Shown here: one piece after another, positions 16,514 through 25,460 of the stretch
Position numbering within the stretch: position 1 is the first letter of the stretch
Layout: the number at the start of each line of letters is the position of its first letter
Assembly: GCA_020025825.1 (NCBI GenBank)
Contig: JAHHRL010000001.1
Coordinates: 124,001-188,000 of the forward strand
From: Faecalibacterium sp.
GTDB taxonomy: Bacteria; Bacillota; Clostridia; Oscillospirales; Ruminococcaceae
Length of the DNA: 64,000 bases
Direction of reading: 5' to 3'
Position numbers and translations under genes: made by a program
Notes under the pieces: model-generated
What the model saw: only the letters and a program-made list of their open reading frames with translations
Database searches by the model: none
Told to the model about the DNA's origin: nothing

Positions 16514-17433
16514 TGCAAACCTGTAAAAAAAGTTTTGCTGCCCTGTTAGCAATGCTTTGCATGCTGGTCCTGCTTGCAATACCTGCATCAGCCGGTGGCT
16601 TGGCAGATTTTCCCGATTTACCGAAAAGCAAGTGCGTTGTAGATGATGCGAATATGCTCAGTACCAATGTGGAAGACTGGCTGGACGATATTAACGGTGC
16701 CTTGCAGGAGCAGTGCAAAGGGGCTGCTGTGGCGGTACTTACCGTAGAAAGCCCCGGTGCTATGTCTACAGCAGATTATGCAACCCAAGCTTTTAACGAG
16801 TGGGGTGTAGGCAACGCAAAGAAAAATAATGGTGTAGTTGTACTTTTGTGCCGCACCAGCACCCAGTACCCCACAGGTGATTATTATGTGGCACTGGGTA
16901 AAGGGCTGGATGGCACCCGTTTAAGCAAAGAGCTGAGTATGCTGCTGCAAAAGCAGATGGAAGACCCCTTTGCACGTGGTGACTATGATACGGCCGTAAA
17001 AAATACCGTATATAGCATTGCACAACTGATTGCAGACCATTACGGTGTATCCCTGGATGGCTCCAGTAAACGTGGCAGCGGCGTGCTGCATACAGCGCTG
17101 GTCATTTTAGTATGGGTGGCAATCATTGGCTTTGTGCTCAGTATGTTTACCGGTTCCGGCAAAGGCGGCGGCAGTTTTGGCGGCGGAATGCCCTTCTTTG
17201 TGTGGATGGGCGGCCCACGTCGACGTTACTATCGCCACAGATACTATGGCGGTTATAATCCGCCGTATACAGGCGGCTTCGGTGGAATGGGCGGCGGCGA
17301 TGCCGGTGGATTCGGCAGTGGCCGTGGCGACTTTGGCGGTTTCGGTGGAGGCGGCAGCTTCGGCGGAAGCGGCGGCTTTGGCGGAATGGGCGGCGGCGGC
17401 AGTTTTGGCGGCGGCGCAGGTCGAGGCCAGTAA
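16510..17433 (+). CDS. TPM-domain protein with signal peptide and Gly-rich tail
   Basis: Starts with a clear signal peptide (KK followed by a hydrophobic run to ASAGG, residues ~4-25), then the TPM domain (VVDDANMLSTNVEDWL, WGVGNAKKNNGVVVLL), a transmembrane helix at ~195-216, and a Phe-Gly-Gly-rich repetitive C-terminal tail of about 80 residues. TPM domains occur in thylakoid Psb32-type and bacterial YgcG-type proteins; some show phosphatase activity. The start overlaps the lemA stop by four bases (ATGA), indicating translational coupling; an earlier in-frame ATG at 16480 would remove the clean signal peptide. LemA and TPM partners are commonly adjacent. Confidence 0.85.
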   Translation: MMQTCKKSFAALLAMLCMLVLLAIPASAGGLADFPDLPKSKCVVDDANMLSTNVEDWLDDINGALQEQCKGAAVAVLTVESPGAMSTADYATQAFNEWGVGNAKKNNGVVVLLCRTSTQYPTGDYYVALGKGLDGTRLSKELSMLLQKQMEDPFARGDYDTAVKNTVYSIAQLIADHYGVSLDGSSKRGSGVLHTALVILVWVAIIGFVLSMFTGSGKGGGSFGGGMPFFVWMGGPRRRYYRHRYYGGYNPPYTGGFGGMGGGDAGGFGSGRGDFGGFGGGGSFGGSGGFGGMGGGGSFGGGAGRGQ

Positions 17434-17446
17434 TAAAACAAAAAAA

Positions 17447-17477
17447 GCGGCGATGCCTGATATGGCATCGCCGTTTT
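17447..17477. terminator. Bidirectional terminator between TPM gene and queH
   Basis: CGGCGATGCC/GGCATCGCCG stem around TGATAT; A-run upstream and TTTT downstream. Confidence 0.88.
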
Positions 17478-17478
17478 C

Positions 17479-18099
17479 TCATTCACCGATATGGCGGGCT
17501 TTTGCAGAAAACTCGCAGCCGCAGTATTCCTGACGATACAGATGATACTCGTCACTGAGCTGCAAGCTGCGCAAATAACCGTTTTGCTTTTTGAAGTCAC
17601 TGGGCAGGTGCTTTACGCCATACTTTGCTTCCAGCGCTTTACCAATTTGATTGATACGCACAGCATCTTTGTGCGGGCTGATGGAAAGTGTAGTAGTAAA
17701 CCAGTCAAAGCCGTGCTCCTTTGCATATTGTGCGGTGCGCTCCATGCGGAGCTGATAGCAGACGGTGCAGCGGCTGCCACGTTCCGGCTCATTTTCAAGC
17801 CCTTCGATTTGATTGTAGAATTCTTCCGGGTGATATTCCTCCACTACAACCTTGACGCCCTGCGGATGGGATTGCTCCACAAAACGTACCAGTTCTTCGC
17901 CACGGCGGTGGTACTCGGTTGCAGGCCAAGTGTTTGGGTTATAATATAAAATAGTAATGTCAAAGTATTGGCTCAAGCGTTCCAAAACAGCAGAGGAGCA
18001 AGGACCGCAGCAAGCGTGTAACAATAACGAGGGACGTGTGTCGCCCAATGTTTTTAGAACAGCGTCTAACTGACGTGCATAATTTTCAGGATTAGCCAT
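17479..18099 (-). CDS. queH: Epoxyqueuosine reductase QueH
   Basis: Non-cobalamin enzyme performing the last step of queuosine synthesis in tRNA, reducing epoxyqueuosine with an Fe-S cluster. The conserved cysteines are visible: HACCGPCSS near residue 25, RCTVCYQLRMERT in the middle and EYCGCEFS near the C-terminus. About 206 aa, normal for the former DUF208 family. The ATG at 18099 is used because homology begins there; the frame continues open far upstream without any related sequence. It is divergent from the small DUF896 gene across ~120 bases. Confidence 0.92.
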   Translation of the reverse strand: MANPENYARQLDAVLKTLGDTRPSLLLHACCGPCSSAVLERLSQYFDITILYYNPNTWPATEYHRRGEELVRFVEQSHPQGVKVVVEEYHPEEFYNQIEGLENEPERGSRCTVCYQLRMERTAQYAKEHGFDWFTTTLSISPHKDAVRINQIGKALEAKYGVKHLPSDFKKQNGYLRSLQLSDEYHLYRQEYCGCEFSAKARHIGE

Positions 18100-18219
18100 A
18101 GGGGAAAAGACCTCTCTTTTATCGCAGTGTTTTTTATTATTGTAGCATAGCGGTTTGCAAACCGCAAAAAAACTGGTATAATCTTTTTTGAATAAGTGAA
18201 AAATAGCGAGGATTTTACG

Positions 18220-18441
18220 ATGACACAGGAAAAACTGGATAGAATCAATGAACTGGCCCGTAAAAGCAGAACCGCCGAGGGCTTGACCGAGGAAGAAAAA
18301 ACCGAGCAGGCAGCCCTGCGCGCCGAGTATATTGCAAGTTTCCGCAACAGCCTGCGCAGCCAGCTGGATAACATCAGCATTAAAGAGGCAGACGGTTCGA
18401 TTACCCCTTTGAAGAACAAAGCCAATAAGATAAAGCACTAA
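18220..18441 (+). CDS. DUF896 (UPF0291, YnzC-like) small protein
   Basis: Seventy-three residues, highly charged, starting MTQEKLDRINELARKSR, with the family hallmark GLTEEEKTEQAALRAEYI and a following FRNSLRSQL helix. The Bacillus relatives are two-helix proteins; one (YneA-linked YnzC) is regulated with the SOS response, but a biochemical role is not established. I chose the internal ATG at 18220 with the GCGAGGA site upstream rather than the in-frame ATG at 18196. Confidence 0.88.
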   Translation: MTQEKLDRINELARKSRTAEGLTEEEKTEQAALRAEYIASFRNSLRSQLDNISIKEADGSITPLKNKANKIKH

Positions 18442-18448
18442 GCCATAT

Positions 18449-18482
18449 AAAAATGCCCCGGTCGGTTGACCGGGGCATTTTT
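18449..18482. terminator. Bidirectional terminator
   Basis: ATGCCCCGGTC/GACCGGGGCAT stem with GGTT loop, A-run and T-run on opposite sides; ends both the DUF896 gene and the convergent lipoprotein gene. Confidence 0.93.
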
Positions 18483-18483
18483 G

Positions 18484-20031
18484 TTATTCTTTGCTGGTTG
18501 CCCAAGTTACGTTGATAGAAGGCCCAAAGGGGTCAAACTGAAGCCCTTCCACCGCAGGGTCAATCAAAAGCCGTGCATTTTGTGTATAGAGCGGTGTCAG
18601 CACAGCATCATAAATCAGCATTTGTTCAGCTTGCGCCAAGTAGTCCAGCTTGGTGTGGCCGCTGTTGCTTGCTGCCTGCAAAATCAAATCCTGAAAAGCA
18701 GATTGTGATTCTGCCGGATACTGTGCAATCAATCCGGCTAACATATCGGTAGGGTCGCTGACCTTTAGCTGAACAGGAGCCAGCGCAATGGTGTAATCAC
18801 CTTTTTCATATCTGCGGGCAAAAGTTTCCGCATCTACGGTTTCAATATTACAGAACAGCCCATATTCTTTTTGCCAGATGCCGTTTAGCGATTGCACAAA
18901 GGCACTGTCGGCAGTATCGGGAACTAAAAGGGAAAGCCCCTTTAGCTGGGCAATTGGCACTTGCGCCAAGGCACGCTGCCAGATGGCTTGATGGTCGCCG
19001 AAGCTGGCAATCGTGGGGCCGGCCTGGTCACGATAATCTAAGGTGTCTACACGGGCACCGGTGGGGATTAAACCCTCGGCACTGCCGTAGAGTGTAGTGT
19101 TTTTGGGCAGCGGAGCCATTTGTGCTGCCGCAGCCAGAGCCTGCCGCAAATCGGTGTTGGCAAATATGCTGTTGCTGGAAAAGCTCAGGCACCAAGTAGT
19201 GTTGGAGTAAGGAATTTTGTGCAAATCGGTGTTGGAAGTACCTTCATCTAAGATGGCACTGCACTTTTCGCCCTCTACCAATTGTATCGGTGTAGTGCTT
19301 ATAGGGTTCGTGTTGGTAACAAGGCGGAGGCTGTTAATGGTATCGCCTTTCGGTTTGCGGCGCAAAAACAAGCCGCTTTCGGTCCAGTTGTATAAGTAGA
19401 AGTTTCCGTTGGAAAGGCTGGACTTTTTCGTCAGGCCATAAGTGCCGCCGGTGCCTTCAAAGTATTCCTCGTCGCAAGGCATAGCGCCGGGCAGCGTAAG
19501 CTTTTCCAAAAAGCTGTCGTCAGGACTATTTAACTGAATAACCAGTGTGTGCGAATTGGGGGCGGATACGCCAAGCGAACTTTCCGGCATAGTGCCGTTC
19601 AGAACTGCCATACTGTTTGCAATGCCGGCAAAACTGGTTACATAGGGCGAGTGGGTTTCCTGCCGGAAAATGCGCTGGAAAGCGAATACAAAATCTTCGG
19701 CAGTAATAGCATATGAAGTAAAGTCGCCCTTAGTGGACTGGTAGTATAAATCGGGCTTGATAGTAAACGTATAGGTGCGGCCGTCCGGTGAAAGCGTATA
19801 TTCCGAAGCGCAGCCCGGCTGGGGTGTGCCGGACTCGTCCAGTTGGTACAGGCCGGTATATAAATGGTTGCAGGTAATCATTTCTGCGCTGGTATGTGCC
19901 AGCTGAGGGTCTAAATTGGTAGGGATTTCTTCCACAAACCAAGTAAAGTCAACGGTATTTCCGGTGCCGCCGCAGCCGGCTAAACTAAGCACCAGTAAAA
20001 GGCTTGCCATAACACGGCATAGCTGTTTCAT
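18484..20031 (-). CDS. Peptide ABC transporter substrate-binding lipoprotein (SBP_bac_5)
   Basis: The N-terminus MKQLCRVMASLLLVLSLAGCGG is a lipoprotein signal with the LAGC lipobox (Cys20). The mature part matches OppA/DppA-type binding proteins: DPQLAHTSAEMITCNHLYTG, TFTIKPDLYY and the AEDFVFAFQRIF block characteristic of family 5. At 515 aa it has normal length. It would capture oligopeptides or similar ligands at the outer face of the membrane, but no permease or ATPase genes are next to it, so it either works with a transporter elsewhere or serves sensing. Own promoter and terminator. Confidence 0.92.
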   Translation of the reverse strand: MKQLCRVMASLLLVLSLAGCGGTGNTVDFTWFVEEIPTNLDPQLAHTSAEMITCNHLYTGLYQLDESGTPQPGCASEYTLSPDGRTYTFTIKPDLYYQSTKGDFTSYAITAEDFVFAFQRIFRQETHSPYVTSFAGIANSMAVLNGTMPESSLGVSAPNSHTLVIQLNSPDDSFLEKLTLPGAMPCDEEYFEGTGGTYGLTKKSSLSNGNFYLYNWTESGLFLRRKPKGDTINSLRLVTNTNPISTTPIQLVEGEKCSAILDEGTSNTDLHKIPYSNTTWCLSFSSNSIFANTDLRQALAAAAQMAPLPKNTTLYGSAEGLIPTGARVDTLDYRDQAGPTIASFGDHQAIWQRALAQVPIAQLKGLSLLVPDTADSAFVQSLNGIWQKEYGLFCNIETVDAETFARRYEKGDYTIALAPVQLKVSDPTDMLAGLIAQYPAESQSAFQDLILQAASNSGHTKLDYLAQAEQMLIYDAVLTPLYTQNARLLIDPAVEGLQFDPFGPSINVTWATSKE

Positions 20032-20064
20032 AAGTGATCATCCTCTCAAGTGTATCAGGAGTAT

Positions 20065-20093
20065 ATTTTAGCAAAAGGCTGTGAAAAAGGCAA
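20065..20093 (-). promoter_or_regulatory. Promoter of the substrate-binding protein gene
   Basis: Minus strand TTGCCT, 17 bases, TAAAAT, about 35 bases before the start codon. Confidence 0.65.
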
Positions 20094-20121
20094 ATCTGTG
20101 TTATTTTTGCGTTAGCAGACA

Positions 20122-20150
20122 TTGCGCTGTGCGAGGGGATAGGATATAAT
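20122..20150 (+). promoter_or_regulatory. Promoter of murD
   Basis: TTGCGC, 17 bases, TATAAT. Because transcription would start near 20157, the in-frame ATG at 20156 is unlikely to be the translation start. Confidence 0.7.
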
Positions 20151-20191
20151 ACACCATGTATGGTTATGACAAAGGAAAAGAGGATATGCAG

Positions 20192-21589
20192 ATGCAGAAG
20201 GAACAGGAGAAGCTTGCTGCGCTTGTGCGTGGAAAAAAGGTAGCTTTTATCGGTGCAGGCGTCAGCCATAAAGCACTAATCCAGATTTTTGCGGACCTTG
20301 GAGCAAAGGTGACGCTGTGTGATAAAAAGGAGTCGCTGGAAGCTTTTGGCGATTTTGCACCGGTGCTTACACGCTGCAATGTGCAGTTGAGCCTGGGCGA
20401 AAATTATATGGACGGATTTGCCGGGCAGGACATAATTCTGCGTACACCGGGCTTTGAGTATTACCAAAAGCCTTTGCAGGACGCAATTGCTGCTGGCACG
20501 ATGGTAACCAGTGAGGTAGAGCTGTTTTTCCGGTTTTGCCCCTGCCCCATTGTTGCAGTAACCGGCTCGGACGGTAAAACCACAACCACAACTCTGATTA
20601 GCGAGTTCTTTAAGGCGGCGGGCCGCCGTGTGCATTTGGGCGGCAATATCGGTGCTGCCTTGCTGCCGATGCTGCCGGATGTTACCCCTGATGACATTGC
20701 AGTGGTGGAGCTGTCCAGCTTCCAGCTGATTAGTATGCGCCAAAGCCCGCAGATTGCTGTGGTTACAAACGTAACGCCCAACCATTTGGACCACCACAAG
20801 GATATGCAGGAGTACATCGACGCAAAGCGCAATATTTTGCTGTATCAGCAAAAGCCCTGCCGTGCTGTATTGGGCTACGAAAATGCTATCAGTAATGCAA
20901 TGCAGGCAGACTGCAAGGGCGACCAGGTTTGGTTTACCCGTTTGCACGAAACCGACAACGGTGCTTTCCTGCGTGCGGACGGTATGCTTTGCATGGCAGA
21001 AAACGGCACTGTAACACCCTTTATGCACAAAGACGAAATCAAGCTGCGTGGTTTGCATAATATCGAAAACCTGCTGGCTGCGGCTGCGGCTGTTTGGGGC
21101 CTTGTGCCGCCGGAGGTTATCCGACAGGTGGGCAGCACCTTTACCGGTGTCGAGCATCGCATCGAGCCTGTGCGTACACTGGACGGTGTTACCTATTACA
21201 ACGACTCTATCGCATCCAGTCCCACACGCACGATTGCAGGGCTGCGCAGCTTTGACCAAAAGATTATCCTGATTGCAGGCGGCTACGATAAAAAGATTCC
21301 GTATGAGCCGCTGGCACCGGAAATTCTGGCACACGTAAAGCATCTGGTGCTGATGGGTGCAACAGGTCCCCGTATTGAGGCAGCATTGCGTGCCCACCCG
21401 GACTTTGCTTCCAGCGGCCTTGAGATGGAGTATGCCAGTGACATGGAAGATGCTGTAAAACGTGCACGTGCAGCAGCAAAGCCCGGTGATGTGGTTAGCT
21501 TGTCGCCTGCCAGCGCATCGTTTGATATGTACCCCAACTTTGAGGTGCGTGGCCGTCACTATAAGCAGATTGTACGGGACCTGAAATGA
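20192..21589 (+). CDS. murD: UDP-N-acetylmuramoyl-L-alanine--D-glutamate ligase
   Basis: Cytoplasmic Mur ligase adding D-glutamate to UDP-MurNAc-L-Ala in peptidoglycan synthesis. A Rossmann-like N-terminal domain starts with KKVAFIGAGVSH; the ATP loop is VTGSDGKTTTTTLI near residue 125; downstream are the central-domain TNVTPNHLDHH signature and the C-terminal ligase domain with YYNDSIASSPTRT. About 465 aa. Start choice is uncertain: ATGs at 20186 and 20192 both follow AAAGAGG, the latter at the better spacing. The next gene overlaps by ATGA. D-Glu would come from MurI, encoded 14 kb away in the same window. Confidence 0.95.
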   Translation: MQKEQEKLAALVRGKKVAFIGAGVSHKALIQIFADLGAKVTLCDKKESLEAFGDFAPVLTRCNVQLSLGENYMDGFAGQDIILRTPGFEYYQKPLQDAIAAGTMVTSEVELFFRFCPCPIVAVTGSDGKTTTTTLISEFFKAAGRRVHLGGNIGAALLPMLPDVTPDDIAVVELSSFQLISMRQSPQIAVVTNVTPNHLDHHKDMQEYIDAKRNILLYQQKPCRAVLGYENAISNAMQADCKGDQVWFTRLHETDNGAFLRADGMLCMAENGTVTPFMHKDEIKLRGLHNIENLLAAAAAVWGLVPPEVIRQVGSTFTGVEHRIEPVRTLDGVTYYNDSIASSPTRTIAGLRSFDQKIILIAGGYDKKIPYEPLAPEILAHVKHLVLMGATGPRIEAALRAHPDFASSGLEMEYASDMEDAVKRARAAAKPGDVVSLSPASASFDMYPNFEVRGRHYKQIVRDLK

Positions 21590-22323
21590 TTGCACAGGTA
21601 ACAAATGAAACCTATGCGGCATGGTACCAAAAGGCCTGTGCGGGTAAGCCGTATTTTGGCTGTGTGCTGCCGGTACAGCTGGAGCTGTTTGGCAAAGTCA
21701 ATGGCTGCTACTTTGCAGGCGAAAACATTGCTATAGATGCAAACAGCCGAAAAGTGATTGCCAGCGGAACCGCTGACCCGGAGGAGCTTGCCGGCTTTTT
21801 AGCTTTTTTGGATAAACATGAACTGCTGACAGACGGCACTGTGCCGCTGGGCTGGAACCCAAAGGAACAACTGCATCTGTTTCGGCTGGCAGCAGGTGAC
21901 ACACTGCCTTTGCCCCATCGGCCGGAAGGACTGACGCTGAACGAAACACCCAGTCCCTTCCAAGTGGCTTCCTTTTTATTTGGCGAGGAATCCCAGCGGC
22001 GAGATGACTTTTACTCGGAACTTTGCACCAAGCGCAACCACAGCAAGGCGGTTGTGTGGACATTGGAGCAGGCGGGTAAAATCGTTTCTACCGCAGGTGC
22101 CTATGCGCTGGAAGCAGGGCAGGCCTATTTGGCGTGCGTTGAAACTGCGGAGCAGATACGCGGGCAGGGGATTGGCGGCTGGCTGGTCCCATATATGGCA
22201 AATGCGCTGTCGCAGCAAGGCTGGGATGTAGTGCTGCTTGCCAAGGAAGAACGTGTGCATTTTTACAACCGCTTAGGCTTTACCCATGTGGGAATGCACA
22301 CTGTATATACAGACGAGATTTAA
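21586..22323 (+). CDS. GNAT-family N-acetyltransferase
   Basis: The C-terminal ~100 residues have the acetyl-CoA binding fold: beta-strands leading to ACVETAEQIRGQGIGGWLV, where RGQGIG is the Q/RxxGxG/A pyrophosphate loop, and a final FYNRLGFTHVG segment. The N-terminal ~130 residues are a less conserved domain that probably sets substrate choice. The ATG overlaps the murD stop by four bases, so the two are translated together, but a functional link to wall synthesis is only contextual. Substrate unknown. Confidence 0.85.
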   Translation: MIAQVTNETYAAWYQKACAGKPYFGCVLPVQLELFGKVNGCYFAGENIAIDANSRKVIASGTADPEELAGFLAFLDKHELLTDGTVPLGWNPKEQLHLFRLAAGDTLPLPHRPEGLTLNETPSPFQVASFLFGEESQRRDDFYSELCTKRNHSKAVVWTLEQAGKIVSTAGAYALEAGQAYLACVETAEQIRGQGIGGWLVPYMANALSQQGWDVVLLAKEERVHFYNRLGFTHVGMHTVYTDEI

Positions 22324-22352
22324 CTATAAAAAGATACAGATTGGAAAATAAA

Positions 22353-23618
22353 ATGCTGAAAGAATTTTTTGATTATAAACCGGAAGTTTTAGAGCTGGAC
22401 AAAAAGGCCATGGAGATGTGCCGCCCTTACTTTGAAAAAGCAGAGGAAATCCGTGATTACAATCAGCTGAAAATGCTGAAGGCCTTTACCGATACGAATA
22501 TGTCCGAAACCCATATGCTGGGCACCACCGGCTATGGCTTGTGGGATACCGGCCGTGATAAGCTGGAGGAGATTTTTGCGCAGGTGATGGGCGCCGAGGA
22601 CGCATTGGTCCGTACACAGTTTATGTCCGGTACCCATACCCTGACTGTTGCTTTGTTCGGTCTGCTGCGCACAGGCGATACCTTGCTGGCAGCAACCGGC
22701 CGCCCCTATGATACCCTGGAGGGCGTGATTGGTCTGGACGGTAAGTGCAAGGGCAACGGCACCCTGATGGACTACGGCATTTTGTACGATGAAGCACCTT
22801 TGAAGGACGATATGACACCGGACTATGAGCTGATTGCAAAAAAGGCTCCGGGCGCAAAGGTGTGTCATATTCAGCGCAGCCGTGGCTATATGCAGCGCAC
22901 CGCATTTGATTTGGACACCATCCAAAAAATTGCAGATACTGCAAAGGCTGCAAACCCCAACATCATTATTTTTGTAGATAACTGCTACGGTGAGTTTACC
23001 CAAACCAAAGAGCCTACACAGGCCGGCGCGGATTTGATTGTGGGCAGCTTTATCAAAAACCCCGGCGGCGGTATTGCCCCCACCGGCGGCTACATTGCCG
23101 GTAAAAAGGAACTGGTGGAGCAGTGTGCCTATCGCTTGATGGGCCCCAGTCTGGGCAAGGAGCTGGGCTCCACGCTGAACACCCTGCGTGACATGTACTT
23201 AGGTTACTACTATGCCCCCGGTGTGGTTTGCTCTGCTATCAAAACGGCTATTTATGCAGAGTGCCTGCTGGAGCTGTGCGGTGTAAAGCCCATTCCTCGT
23301 TACTGCGATGACCACAATGACATTGTTACCTGCTTTGATTCCGGCAGTGCAGAAGCACTGGTTGGCTTCTGTACCGGTATCCAGAATGCAAGCCCTGTGG
23401 ACAGCTACGTTAGCCCGCAGCCTTGCCCGGAACCCGGCTACACCGACGAAGTGGTTATGGCAAGCGGTTCCTTTACCTCCGGCAGTACCATTGAGCTGAG
23501 CTGTGATGGTCCGCTGCGTGCACCTTACACCTGCTACTTGCAGGGCGGCCTGAACTTTGCTGCAAGCCGTGCAGGTGTGCTGCTGGCTGTGCAGAACGCA
23601 TACTTCGCAAACAAATAA
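22353..23618 (+). CDS. Methionine gamma-lyase family (aluminium-resistance-like) PLP enzyme
   Basis: PLP-dependent fold type I protein of about 421 aa belonging to the family annotated as methionine gamma-lyase or, historically, aluminium resistance protein. Visible signatures are GYGLWDTGRDKLEEIFA, the FVDNCYGEF aspartate that binds the pyridine nitrogen, and SFIKNPGGGIAPTGGYIAG holding the probable PLP lysine near residue 234. Reaction in this organism not certain. I place the start at ATG 22353; an upstream TTG at 22341 is also possible as both have weak ribosome binding sites. Third gene of the murD unit, followed by a strong terminator. Confidence 0.88.
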   Translation: MLKEFFDYKPEVLELDKKAMEMCRPYFEKAEEIRDYNQLKMLKAFTDTNMSETHMLGTTGYGLWDTGRDKLEEIFAQVMGAEDALVRTQFMSGTHTLTVALFGLLRTGDTLLAATGRPYDTLEGVIGLDGKCKGNGTLMDYGILYDEAPLKDDMTPDYELIAKKAPGAKVCHIQRSRGYMQRTAFDLDTIQKIADTAKAANPNIIIFVDNCYGEFTQTKEPTQAGADLIVGSFIKNPGGGIAPTGGYIAGKKELVEQCAYRLMGPSLGKELGSTLNTLRDMYLGYYYAPGVVCSAIKTAIYAECLLELCGVKPIPRYCDDHNDIVTCFDSGSAEALVGFCTGIQNASPVDSYVSPQPCPEPGYTDEVVMASGSFTSGSTIELSCDGPLRAPYTCYLQGGLNFAASRAGVLLAVQNAYFANK

Positions 23619-23652
23619 TAAAAAGCCCCGAACAGTCTGGTTCGGGGCTTTT
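23618..23652. terminator. Bidirectional terminator
   Basis: AAGCCCCGAAC/GTTCGGGGCTT stem with AGTCTG loop between convergent genes. Confidence 0.93.
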
Positions 23653-23655
23653 TTG

Positions 23656-25032
23656 TTATAAAAACAGGTGTAGCAACCGGTCTTTCAGCTGTGTATATGG
23701 CTGGTAGCGAATGGGTAAATCCAACCAGTTTTTCTTATCCAGAATACTGCGGTAATGGCTGAACGTTTCAAAGCCGGCCTTGCCGTGATAACAGCCCATG
23801 CCGCTTTCACCAACGCCGCCAAAGGGCAGGGCACTGGTGGACAGATGCACTACTACATCGTTGATGCAGCCACCGCCAAAACGGCACCCGTCCAACACGG
23901 CACGCTGGTGCAGTTTACTGGTGGTAAATAAGTACAGTGCCAGCGGGTGCGGGTGTGCATTGACAGCCGAGATGGCTTCTTGTAGGGTTTCGTAGGTCAA
24001 AACAGGCAGAATCGGTCCAAAGATTTCCTCGCCCATAACTGCATCGTCCCATGTGACGGAATCCAGAATGGTGGGAGAAATGCGCAGACTTTCTGCATGG
24101 GAGCTGCCGCCAAAGCAGAGTTTGGATGCATCTAATAAGCCAAGCAGACGTGTAAAATGCTTTTGATTGATGATTTTGCCGTAGGCAGGATTTGCCAAGG
24201 GGTCTGCGCCAAATTGGCGAGTGATTTCCTTTTTTAATGCGGCAATCAGTGCATCCTTTACGCTGGCATGGCACAGGATATAGTCCGGCGCAACACAGGT
24301 TTGTCCGCAGTTCAGAAATTTGCCAAATACGATGCGCCGTGCCGCCAATGGAATGTTTGCCGTTTCGTCAACGATACAGGGGCTTTTTCCGCCCAGTTCC
24401 AATACAACAGGGGTAAGATGGTCGGCGGCTGCGTGCAATACCTGTTTGCCTACGGTTTTACCGCCTGTAAAAAAGATGAAATCAAATTTTTGGCGGAGCA
24501 GAGCTTGATTTTCACTTCGTCCGCCGGTAACGACTGTTACAAGCTCCGGGGCAAAAGTTTCGGCAATCATACGCTGCAATACAGCCGAAGTGGCGGGCGC
24601 ATAGGCACTGGGCTTGACAATGGCAGTATTGCCTGCTGCCAGAGCATCAATCAGCGGCTCCAGGGTAAGCAACACAGGATAGTTCCATGGGCTCATAATC
24701 AAGGTGTTGCCCAAGGGCGAGGGACTGCGAAAACTGTGGGATGCAAATTGCGCAAGGGGAGTAGGCACGGTTTTGTTTTGCATTAAACTGCGCAGGTGAC
24801 GCAGCATCCAGTGCAGCTCGCTCAAAGTAAGGCCTACTTCGCACATATAGCCCTCGGTGGGACTTTTCCCAAGGTCGGTGGTTAATGCGCTTAAAAGGGC
24901 CTCTTTGTGGCTTATAATGGCTGCCTGAAGTGCTTCCAGTGCGTGCTTGCGTGCAAGATAAGGTAACGTATTGCCTTGTGAAAAATAGGTGCGCTGCTTT
25001 TCTACAATTTCAGTCAGCTGCTGTTCGGTCAT
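23656..25032 (-). CDS. Aldehyde dehydrogenase (NAD(P)-dependent, fatty-aldehyde/class 3 type)
   Basis: Oxidises aldehydes to acids. At 458 aa without the usual N-terminal extension, it resembles the class 3 / AlkH-YwdH group. The substrate tunnel and cofactor region show PWNYPVLLTLEPL, the glutamate motif LELGGKSP near residue 212, the catalytic cysteine in NCGQTCVAPDY near 246, and EEIFGPILPV. The C-terminal RSILDKKNWLDLPIRYQPY is typical of this subgroup, where the tail can contact membranes. Start preceded by AAAGGAGG. Monocistronic, with an extended -10 (TGT-TACAAT) about 40 bases upstream. Confidence 0.93.
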   Translation of the reverse strand: MTEQQLTEIVEKQRTYFSQGNTLPYLARKHALEALQAAIISHKEALLSALTTDLGKSPTEGYMCEVGLTLSELHWMLRHLRSLMQNKTVPTPLAQFASHSFRSPSPLGNTLIMSPWNYPVLLTLEPLIDALAAGNTAIVKPSAYAPATSAVLQRMIAETFAPELVTVVTGGRSENQALLRQKFDFIFFTGGKTVGKQVLHAAADHLTPVVLELGGKSPCIVDETANIPLAARRIVFGKFLNCGQTCVAPDYILCHASVKDALIAALKKEITRQFGADPLANPAYGKIINQKHFTRLLGLLDASKLCFGGSSHAESLRISPTILDSVTWDDAVMGEEIFGPILPVLTYETLQEAISAVNAHPHPLALYLFTTSKLHQRAVLDGCRFGGGCINDVVVHLSTSALPFGGVGESGMGCYHGKAGFETFSHYRSILDKKNWLDLPIRYQPYTQLKDRLLHLFL

Positions 25033-25125
25033 AACAATGCCTCCTTTATCTGTGCAGGTAAGCTTATTGTAACATACCTATGCGCAGGAAGAAACGGTGT
25101 GAGCTTGTTTTATAGCGTACAGTAT

Positions 25126-25157
25126 AAAAAAGAGCCACCCTTTCCGGGTGGCTCTTT
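25126..25157 (-). terminator. Terminator of the ferredoxin gene
   Basis: GAGCCACCC/GGGTGGCTC stem; the T-run lies on the minus strand. Confidence 0.88.
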
Positions 25158-25164
25158 GCAGGGG

Positions 25165-25353
25165 CTATGCCTGCAAGGAAATCGCATCTACCGGGCAGTT
25201 TTGCTCGGCCTGTGCAGCCTGTGCGGCATAAGCACCGGGGATTTCGCCCTCCATGGCAAATGCCAGAATCCCCTCCATGTGGAATACCTCAGGGCAGGTG
25301 TCTGCACATTGGGTGCAGCCGATACAAAGCGTGGGGTCTATAAATGCCTGCAT
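25165..25353 (-). CDS. [4Fe-4S] monocluster ferredoxin
   Basis: Sixty-two residue electron carrier. It reads DPTLCIGCTQCADTCPEVF, giving Cys ligands in C-x2-C-x2-C-x3-C-P order, and a second NCPVDAI near the C-terminus, the arrangement of single-cluster clostridial/Desulfovibrio-type ferredoxins. An acidic middle favours docking with redox partners. Start ATG follows AAAGGAGG. Divergent from the ArsC-like gene and not in an operon with an obvious partner enzyme. Confidence 0.93.
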   Translation of the reverse strand: MQAFIDPTLCIGCTQCADTCPEVFHMEGILAFAMEGEIPGAYAAQAAQAEQNCPVDAISLQA

Positions 25354-25460
25354 AAAAGCACCTCCTTTGCTGTGGGGGTAGTGTGTCCCCATAGGCAGGG
25401 GTTTATACTGTTTGGGTTTTATGGTATGATACAAGCATTAACAGGTAAAGGAGTTTGGAC

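Noticed and set aside
17253..17600. Pro-rich minus-strand frame opposite the TPM gene tail
   Set aside because: Arises from the Gly-rich GGN repeats of the TPM protein read in reverse.
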